From an uncultured Bacteroidota bacterium (GTDB lineage: Bacteria > Bacteroidota > Bacteroidia > JABEUT01), in contig CAIWVW010000024.1 of the NCBI GenBank assembly GCA_903916255.1, positions 1-38,703 of the forward strand: a stretch of DNA of 38,703 bases. Direction: 5' to 3'. Below, piece after piece: positions 32,967 through 38,703 of the stretch. Under the pieces are notes generated by a model that saw nothing but the letters and a program-made list of their open reading frames with translations, ran no database searches and was not told the origin of the DNA. How positions within the stretch are numbered: position 1 is the first letter of the stretch; every line of letters starts with the position of its first letter. A program made the translations under genes and the position numbers.

Positions 32967-33377
32967 TTAAAAGCCTTTGTTGGAGCGCGTTTTCTTCTTT
33001 TCAGAATTAATTTTCTTGGCTTTTAACCTCTTTTCTTTACTTTGTTTGCTGCGCTTGGTTGGGATGCGTTTCTTTTTCTTTTTAAATGCCTTTTCAAGCA
33101 GTTCATAAAATTTCTCAATCGTATTCCGTTTGTTTAAAAGCTGGCTGCGGTCCTCCTGTGATACTATTTTCAGGATACCTTCTTTATTGATAAACCCGCC
33201 CAGTTTTTTGGCAACCAACTCTTTTTGTTCAGCGGCTAGCAAGTTGGAGTTCAAATAATCAAAATGAAGTTCTACCTTCGTAGATAATTTATTCACATTT
33301 TGACCGCCTTTACCACTGCTTCTGCTCATAGTAAACTTCCATTCGGAAGAAAAATCGGTATCCCTGATAGCGTACAT
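32967..33377 (-). CDS. arfB: peptidyl-tRNA hydrolase ArfB (ribosome rescue)
   Basis: The 136-residue class-I release-factor-like protein has the catalytic GGQ (24-26) in SRSSGKGGQNVNKLSTKVEL and no codon-recognition domain. The C-terminal third is very basic (for example KKKKKRIPTKRSKQSKEKR), the tail that enters the empty mRNA channel of stalled ribosomes. It hydrolyses peptidyl-tRNA on non-stop complexes. It is divergent from the amidase gene; the two share a start region in which a short-period repeat hairpin lies 19 bp before its ATG. Confidence 0.92.
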   Translation of the reverse strand: MYAIRDTDFSSEWKFTMSRSSGKGGQNVNKLSTKVELHFDYLNSNLLAAEQKELVAKKLGGFINKEGILKIVSQEDRSQLLNKRNTIEKFYELLEKAFKKKKKRIPTKRSKQSKEKRLKAKKINSEKKKTRSNKGF

Positions 33378-33395
33378 TCAGTTTATAAAGTCCGT

Positions 33396-33454
33396 AAAGT
33401 TATAAAGTTTATAAAGTTCGTGTTTACTTTTTGCTTTATAAACTTTATAACTTT
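33396..33454. repeat. hairpin of 9-nt-repeat arms inside the amidase leader, 21-bp perfect inverted repeat
   Basis: The arms 33396-33416 and 33434-33454 are exact reverse complements over 21 bp with a 17-nt loop. The arms are made of 9-nt units (TTTATAAAG type), and further units precede the left arm from 33381. The GTG at 33420 lies in the loop. The right arm is translated as FINFITF, the hydrophobic core of the amidase signal peptide. Confidence 0.95.
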
Positions 33455-34646
33455 TTCCTCATTTGCGCAAAATCAGCAAGAATATTATACTAAAAAGCTG
33501 GAAACCTATTTCTCCAAAGACCATAAAGTAAAGGACTTTGTAAGGATAAACGAAACCGGGATTTCAATTTTTGATGGAAACTCTTCCGTGCTCGAAATAA
33601 AACTGAACTGGGTTGAGGTGAGTGTGCTGTCGCATGTAATCAGCACAATTTCCGAGCCGGAACTGAAGAAACTTTTAATAGATAAAAAAGACAGTTTGCA
33701 ATTTTACCTGAATAGGGATTCTATAAAGGAAAGGAGCTCGCCCCATTCGCTCAAAGGTATGAAAATAGCCATTGACCCGGGCCATATTGGAGGGGCTTAT
33801 CACATGGGTGAAACGGAAAGCAGATGCATGACATTGAACATTGACAGCACCAAAAAAATTCAGTTGGTGGAAGGCAATTTATCCTTTTTTACCGCCATGA
33901 TTTTGAAGCATAAGTTGGATAGTATGGGTGCACAAGTTATGCTTACAAGGCCTGATACCGGCATCTCTTCATTAGGAATAAGCTTTTTTGAATGGAAGGA
34001 AAAAATAAAAAACAAAACCTATCTCGACAGTTTGCGGAAAAATAATCTCCTTTCTGAAAAAGCGTTGCATGCCTTGAATGAACATTTACCCGATAAAGTT
34101 TTGTTTACAGACGTTTTCAGTTCGATAGATATGGCTGCGCGGGCAAAAAAAATTAATGCATTTCAGCCCGATATTACGGTCATAATCCATTACAACGTAA
34201 ATGAAAAGAACACCGGCTGGAATCATACTACCGATAAGGATTTCGTGATGGCTTTTGTGCCCGGTTGCACAACATCCGAGGATTTAAAAACATTGGCCGG
34301 ACGATTAAATTTTCTGCGGTTATTATTAAGCCCCGATATTGAAAATTCTGTTAACCTTTCTTCTGCCGTCGCAAAAAATATTTCCTCCAAATTAAATGTG
34401 CCGTTGGCGGGAAAAGAAGATGCTACCTATCTTTCAGAACGATGTCTATCAACTCCCGCAAAAGGCGTCTATTCCCGAGATTTGGCGCTTACACGGCTTA
34501 TCAAAGGCCCGTTGGTTTATGGTGAACCGCTATACCAGGATAATGCTCAAGAATGTATTTTGCTCACTACCCCAAATTCGGATCGGTTAAAATTAGTGGC
34601 AGAAGCGTATTTTGAAGGGATATTGGAATATATAGAAGCAAAGTAA
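33420..34646 (+). CDS. N-acetylmuramoyl-L-alanine amidase (AmiC type)
   Basis: About 408 residues. The amidase_3 domain has the zinc ligands in IAIDPGHIGG (first His), the Glu of VEGNLSFF and the His of VIIHYNVN, with VMLTRPDTG between. It cuts the amide bond between muramic acid and the stem peptide in the periplasm. The start is uncertain: the frame is open from a TTG at 33300 inside arfB, and no ATG precedes the signal peptide. GTG 33420 gives MFTFCFINFITFSSFA-Q, a hydrophobic core with no basic lead. The codons just upstream encode VRKVIKFIKF, an ideal basic region, so a non-standard start further up is possible. Confidence 0.82.
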   Translation: MFTFCFINFITFSSFAQNQQEYYTKKLETYFSKDHKVKDFVRINETGISIFDGNSSVLEIKLNWVEVSVLSHVISTISEPELKKLLIDKKDSLQFYLNRDSIKERSSPHSLKGMKIAIDPGHIGGAYHMGETESRCMTLNIDSTKKIQLVEGNLSFFTAMILKHKLDSMGAQVMLTRPDTGISSLGISFFEWKEKIKNKTYLDSLRKNNLLSEKALHALNEHLPDKVLFTDVFSSIDMAARAKKINAFQPDITVIIHYNVNEKNTGWNHTTDKDFVMAFVPGCTTSEDLKTLAGRLNFLRLLLSPDIENSVNLSSAVAKNISSKLNVPLAGKEDATYLSERCLSTPAKGVYSRDLALTRLIKGPLVYGEPLYQDNAQECILLTTPNSDRLKLVAEAYFEGILEYIEAK

Positions 34647-34657
34647 GGACCTATTTT

Positions 34658-34774
34658 CAACACAGAGTTCACGGAGTTTTCAGAGTTTCACAGAGAAAAT
34701 TCAATTTGTTCTGACGAAAAATATATGGTGCATTTTCTTTTTGAAACTCATTTTTCTCTGTGGCCTTTGTGTTG
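34658..34774. repeat. imperfect inverted repeat with CACAGAG-type 9-nt units
   Basis: The left side (34658-34688) has about four 9-nt-like units (CACAGAGTT, CACGGAGTTT, TCAGAGTTT, CACAGAGA). The right side (34744-34774) carries the inverted counterpart; the outer 19 bases pair at 15 positions, and GAGTTTC/GAAACTC pair further in. It fills the gap between the convergent amidase and priA genes and could end both transcripts. Confidence 0.75.
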
Positions 34775-34782
34775 AGAAGAAT

Positions 34783-37281
34783 CTACTGCGGGTCCACATC
34801 AATCTTAATCCTGACTTTCGCATAGTCCTTCCCTTTTTTCAAAAATACATTGATAGAATCAACTACCATATTTTTCATTTGAAGGGAATATTTCTCCCGT
34901 TCAATCTTCAATAATATTTTTTTCTGATAAAAATTCTGCACTTTAGTAACAAGTGGGTATTCCGGGCCTAAAACGCGGTCAATGCCAAAACGTTTTTTCA
35001 ATGCTTCTGCAAGTATGGGCGACATCGCATCCAAATCCATTTGGCTCTTGTGGCTAAGGGTTATTTCAATCAGGCGAGTAAACGGAGGATAAGCAAAGTT
35101 TTTCCGTTCTTCAATCTGGTCGTAGTACATGCCGATATAGTCGTTGTTCATTACCCTTGCAATTACCGGATGGTGCACATTATAAGCCTGCACAACTACT
35201 TTGCCACGTTTGTTTTTTCTGCCCGCACGCCCGCTTACCTGCGCCAGCATCTGGAATGTTTTTTCTGTCGAACGGAAATCAGGGAAGTATAAACCCGCAT
35301 CAGCATTCAGTATCCCGACTATGCTCACATTGTCGAAATCGAGGCCTTTGGTTACCATTTGCGTGCCAACTAATATATCCACTTTGCGTTCTTCAAATGA
35401 ATTTATGATTTCGGTGTGTGCATTCTTTTTTCGTGTAGAATCCAAATCCATGCGGGCTGTTCGGGCTTTCGGGAAAAAGGTTGTCAATTCCTCTTCTATC
35501 TTTTCTGTGCCAAACCCTTTGGTCGAAATTAACGGGCTTCCGCAAGCAGGGCAAATTTTTGGAAGTTGTATGGAGTAACCGCAGTAATGGCATCGCAGTA
35601 AATCCGCTTTTTTGTGATAAGTCAAACTCACATCACAGCGAATGCATTGCGGAACATTGGCACACACCTGGCATTCTATAAAGTTGGCAAAGCCCCGCCT
35701 GTTCTGGAAAAGAATAACCTGTTCGTTATTGTTCAACGCCTCTTCCACACAAGTTAATAAATGCGGAGTGAACATAGATTTCATCAACTTTTTCCGCGTA
35801 TCTTCTTTTAAATCGCAAACAACTATTTCAGGCATTTCCATACCGCCAAAGCGGGTAAATAATTCCACCAATCCGAATTTTCCCGATACTGCATTGTGGT
35901 ATGTTTCCACCGATGGAGTTGCGGAGCCAAGTATTACTTTTGCATTACAAAGCGATGCCAGATAAATGGCTGCATCACGTGCATTATAGCGGGGTGCAGG
36001 GTCCTGTTGCTTGAAAGAACTGTCATGTTCTTCATCAATAATAATAAGTCCGAGATTTGAGAATGGAAGAAACAAAGCAGAGCGTGTTCCCACTATAACG
36101 GAATAATCAATTTTATTTGGGTTTATTAAACCATTCCAAATTTCCACCCGTTCATTATCGCCGAATTTGGAATGGTAAACACCTACTTTATTTCCCCAGC
36201 GTTTTTTCAGGCGGTTTACCAATTGAGCCGTGAGGGCTATTTCCGGCAACATATACAAGACTTTTTTATTTTGCTTTATTGCATCATCAATCAGTTGCAT
36301 GTATAATTCCGTTTTGCCGCTGGATGTTACCCCATGCAGCAAAACAACATTTTTCTCTTTAAATAAATTATTTATTTTTTCAAGCCCTTCTTGTTGTATA
36401 AGCGAGAGTTCATTGGTCTCCAATATTCGTTCTTCCGATAATTTTAAACGGGAAACTTCCGCTTCATAAATTTCCAGAATATTTTTTTTCACCAGTGAAT
36501 TCAATGATGACAACGAACTTCCTGAAGAACCTAACAACGCACTTTTCTTAACAGGGATATGCTTCTTGGTATGCCATTCGGAAAGTTGCAAATATTTCAT
36601 CAATATATCCAACTGGATTACCGCTTTCTTTTCGAGTTGGTTAAAAATACCTTGTAATTTGTCTTCCGTTATGCTTTCAGTAAAGCGCACATAACTTTCT
36701 TTTTTCGGTTTGAACTCGCCTTTCATTTCCTCCATTACACGTGCCGCACCTTTAGTAATAAGGCTTTGAATAACCGGCTGAATGTTTTTTATTCCCAACA
36801 CATCGGCGGTTTCCGCCATGCTTAACTCAATTTTTACTTCTAGTGCCTCTACCAGTTTCCATTCTTTTTCTGTGAAATAATCTTCAGCAACTTCTTCTAC
36901 CGAAAAACTTTCATTTTTTATAATGCGTGTTTCGCTGCTAAAGCGCAGGCCGGAAGGCAAAGCGGCATTCATCACATCACCCGGAGTACACATATAATAC
37001 GTCGCAATCCAATCCCAAAAAGCAAGGTGGGTTTCGTTTACAATTGGTTTTGGATCTAATATATCCTGAATGTATTTCGCTTCATATCCTTTAGGCGCTT
37101 TGTCGTGTATTTTAGCAATAACACCCACATAAAACTTGCTCTTGCCAAATTGAATCACCACCCGTTGTCCTTGTAGTACCAAATCGTTCCAATCCCAGGG
37201 AATGCGATAGGTGAAAAGGTTAGGAACCGCAAGCGGTACAATAATATCGGCAAATAAAGTGGTGCGTTCTACAGCGGACAT
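34783..37281 (-). CDS. priA: primosomal protein N' (replication restart helicase)
   Basis: At 832 residues PriA is full length. In order it has an N-terminal 3'-DNA-binding domain (TTLFADIIVPLAVPNLFTYRIP), Walker A in GVTSSGKTELY, Walker B DEEH followed by SSFKQQDPAPRYNARD, and two zinc sites with eight Cys between CQVC and CPAC. The helicase C-terminal motifs are LVGTQMVTKGLDFDNV and QVSGRAGR. It reloads the replisome at collapsed forks. An upstream ATG at 37314 would add 11 residues coded by repeat DNA; the ATG at 37281 leaves the conserved start and is preferred. Confidence 0.95.
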   Translation of the reverse strand: MSAVERTTLFADIIVPLAVPNLFTYRIPWDWNDLVLQGQRVVIQFGKSKFYVGVIAKIHDKAPKGYEAKYIQDILDPKPIVNETHLAFWDWIATYYMCTPGDVMNAALPSGLRFSSETRIIKNESFSVEEVAEDYFTEKEWKLVEALEVKIELSMAETADVLGIKNIQPVIQSLITKGAARVMEEMKGEFKPKKESYVRFTESITEDKLQGIFNQLEKKAVIQLDILMKYLQLSEWHTKKHIPVKKSALLGSSGSSLSSLNSLVKKNILEIYEAEVSRLKLSEERILETNELSLIQQEGLEKINNLFKEKNVVLLHGVTSSGKTELYMQLIDDAIKQNKKVLYMLPEIALTAQLVNRLKKRWGNKVGVYHSKFGDNERVEIWNGLINPNKIDYSVIVGTRSALFLPFSNLGLIIIDEEHDSSFKQQDPAPRYNARDAAIYLASLCNAKVILGSATPSVETYHNAVSGKFGLVELFTRFGGMEMPEIVVCDLKEDTRKKLMKSMFTPHLLTCVEEALNNNEQVILFQNRRGFANFIECQVCANVPQCIRCDVSLTYHKKADLLRCHYCGYSIQLPKICPACGSPLISTKGFGTEKIEEELTTFFPKARTARMDLDSTRKKNAHTEIINSFEERKVDILVGTQMVTKGLDFDNVSIVGILNADAGLYFPDFRSTEKTFQMLAQVSGRAGRKNKRGKVVVQAYNVHHPVIARVMNNDYIGMYYDQIEERKNFAYPPFTRLIEITLSHKSQMDLDAMSPILAEALKKRFGIDRVLGPEYPLVTKVQNFYQKKILLKIEREKYSLQMKNMVVDSINVFLKKGKDYAKVRIKIDVDPQ

Positions 37282-37298
37282 AAAAAAGCAAGCGTATT

Positions 37299-37373
37299 TT
37301 GCCACAGATTTCACAGATTTCTGAAACGGATTTTTAAATTTTGAGAGATTTTAATCTGTGGAATATGTGGCAA
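37299..37373. repeat. inverted repeat with CACAGATTT-type units upstream of priA
   Basis: The arms 37299-37319 and 37353-37373 pair over 21 bp with two mismatches around a 33-nt loop. The left arm contains CACAGATTT twice in tandem (9-nt period). It lies between the divergent priA and hutI genes, so it acts neither as a simple terminator nor as coding sequence. Confidence 0.9.
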
Positions 37374-37423
37374 TTTGTATTTAGTGATTGCAATTTTAGC
37401 GATTTTTGAGGTGATGAGATAGC

Positions 37424-37431
37424 TATCTTTG
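37424..37431 (+). promoter_or_regulatory. putative -7 box of hutI
   Basis: TATCTTTG fits TAnnTTTG and ends 19 bp before the ATG at 37451. A TTTTTG at 37403-37408 is a possible -33 element, but the 15-bp gap is shorter than usual. Confidence 0.45.
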
Positions 37432-37450
37432 CCCTTCGCAAATAATACGT

Positions 37451-38703
37451 ATGAAAATTCTGATTAAAAATATAAAGACGATTGTGCAGGCAAATCCTGC
37501 TAATCATGATAAAGTTTCGGGGAAGGAAATGGCAAATCTCCCATGCATCGATGGCGGATGGATTTCAATAGATGGGCCCCTAATTAGCGGAGTAGGGGAG
37601 ATGGACAAAGGATTACCTTCCGAATTGCATTTCGACCATGTGATAAATGCCGAAGGCCAAATGGCTTTCCCGGCCTGGTGCGATTCCCATACCCATATTG
37701 TGTATGCCGGCAGCCGCGAAACTGAATTTGTGGACAGGATAAAAGGCCTTACCTATGAAGAAATTGCCAAAAGGGGAGGAGGCATATTAAATTCGGCGGA
37801 GAAACTGAATAAGGCATCAGAAGATGAATTGTTTGAAAGTGCACGGGCACGTTTGCATGAAATGGCGATGAACGGAACCGGCGCCGTTGAAATTAAAAGC
37901 GGGTATGGATTATCATTCGACGGGGAACTAAAAATGCTGAAAGTGATACAGCGCCTGAAGCATCATACCGATATGACCATTAAAGCCACATTTCTTGGCG
38001 CACATTCCATCCCATTGAAGTATAAGCAAAACAGGCAGGAGTATATTGACTTGCTTATTAATGAAATGCTTCCCTTCATTGGCTACGAAAAACTGGCCGA
38101 TTATTGCGATGTCTTTTGCGACCGCGGATTTTTTACACCAGATGAAACAGATGCTATCTTAAAAGCTGCCGCCCGATATGGCCTCATTCCCAAGATTCAT
38201 GCCAATGAACTGGATTATTCCGGTGGCATACAAGTGGGCGTTAAAAACAAAGCACTTTCTGTCGACCATCTCGAATTTACCGGAGACGAAGAAATAAAAG
38301 CATTGATGGATTCAGGCACCATGCCTACTTTATTGCCATCCACAGCCTTTTTCCTTGGATTGAAATATGCCCCTGCGCGTAAAATGATAGATGCAGGTTT
38401 GCCGGTTGCGCTTGCATCTGATTACAACCCCGGTTCATCCCCATCCGGGAAAATGGCATTCGTAGTTTCACTGGCATGTGTAAAAATGAAAATGCTTCCG
38501 GAAGAAGCCATCAATGCGGCAACAATCAATTCAGCGTATGCAATGGGAATAAGCAATTCCCATGGTGCAATTAAAACCGGAAACAGGGCTAATTTGTTCC
38601 TTACAACGGCAATTCCGCATTATAACTATTTACCCTATAGTTTTGGCAGTGACTTGATTCACACAATAATAATAGCAGGAAAGCTGTATAAAACCTCCGG
38701 CAA
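37451..38703 (+). CDS. hutI: imidazolonepropionase, 3' end cut by the window
   Basis: The frame stays open from the ATG at 37451 to the right edge (417 codons, no stop), close to the usual length of about 405-420 residues, so only a few residues are missing. This amidohydrolase opens imidazolone-5-propionate to formiminoglutamate in histidine degradation. Metal and active-site motifs are WCDSHTHIVYAGSR (HxH), VEIKSGYGLSFDGE, FLGAHSIP, PKIHANELDYSGG, SVDHLEF and the metal Asp in ALASDYNPGS. Other hut genes are probably further right. It is divergent from priA. Confidence 0.93.
   Translation, partial: MKILIKNIKTIVQANPANHDKVSGKEMANLPCIDGGWISIDGPLISGVGEMDKGLPSELHFDHVINAEGQMAFPAWCDSHTHIVYAGSRETEFVDRIKGLTYEEIAKRGGGILNSAEKLNKASEDELFESARARLHEMAMNGTGAVEIKSGYGLSFDGELKMLKVIQRLKHHTDMTIKATFLGAHSIPLKYKQNRQEYIDLLINEMLPFIGYEKLADYCDVFCDRGFFTPDETDAILKAAARYGLIPKIHANELDYSGGIQVGVKNKALSVDHLEFTGDEEIKALMDSGTMPTLLPSTAFFLGLKYAPARKMIDAGLPVALASDYNPGSSPSGKMAFVVSLACVKMKMLPEEAINAATINSAYAMGISNSHGAIKTGNRANLFLTTAIPHYNYLPYSFGSDLIHTIIIAGKLYKTSG

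Noticed and set aside
33300-33419. Amidase start at the TTG at 33300
   Set aside because: It would run about 78 bp into the start of divergent arfB, and the extra residues precede an obvious signal peptide.

Overview
The window comes from a Bacteroidota chromosome, most likely an environmental Chitinophagales/Sphingobacteriales-type lineage. The pointers are low GC, PorT (a type IX secretion/gliding family) directly after ubiE, a DUF2851 protein, a short MenE, and TAnnTTTG boxes just upstream of several start codons, which is the Bacteroidota -7 promoter element. I see no rRNA, tRNA, CRISPR array, phage or insertion-sequence transposase.

Layout. Positions 1-2489 (+) hold a cut-off hypothetical gene, a SAM methyltransferase, a DUF2851 protein and a PspC-like membrane peptide, met by a convergent VOC protein. 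Positions 3040-15114 form one tightly packed (+) run: three fatty-acid beta-oxidation genes, then menF-D-B-A-C-E for menaquinone, with gaps of at most 18 bp and several overlaps. Positions 15111-19385 run (-): thiolase, NlpC/P60 peptidase, FtsE-like ATPase, crotonase, VOC protein, MerR regulator. Positions 19578-21135 (+) carry an MFS transporter and a free-standing EF-Tu domain-3-like protein; converging on it is a Doc-type toxin with its antitoxin (21189-21757). A MATE transporter follows. Positions 23470-27437 are a respiratory-looking cluster: three small c-type cytochromes, a His-rich polytopic membrane protein and an outer-membrane barrel, with FNR-like palindromes at both of its promoter regions. 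Positions 27701-31512 (+) hold an aminotransferase, a heptose-7-phosphate kinase, ubiE/menG and porT. The rest is a persulfide-dioxygenase/rhodanese protein, ArfB, an AmiC-type amidase, PriA and an almost complete hutI that runs off the right edge.

How it fits together: beta-oxidation delivers electrons that end up in the quinone pool, and the same run of genes makes menaquinone, finished by the demethylmenaquinone methyltransferase at 29973. The cytochrome cluster is a plausible consumer of those electrons under low oxygen or nitrosative conditions (inference).

Most interesting: (1) an EF-Tu domain-3 look-alike beside a Doc toxin, with Val at the position of the threonine that Doc phosphorylates in EF-Tu; (2) a set of intergenic hairpins whose arms are built of 7- or 9-nt tandem units, different in sequence at each locus but alike in architecture, two of which hold a start codon in their loop and one of which encodes a signal peptide; (3) paired operator-like palindromes before the beta-oxidation run; (4) shared FNR-like sites in the cytochrome cluster.
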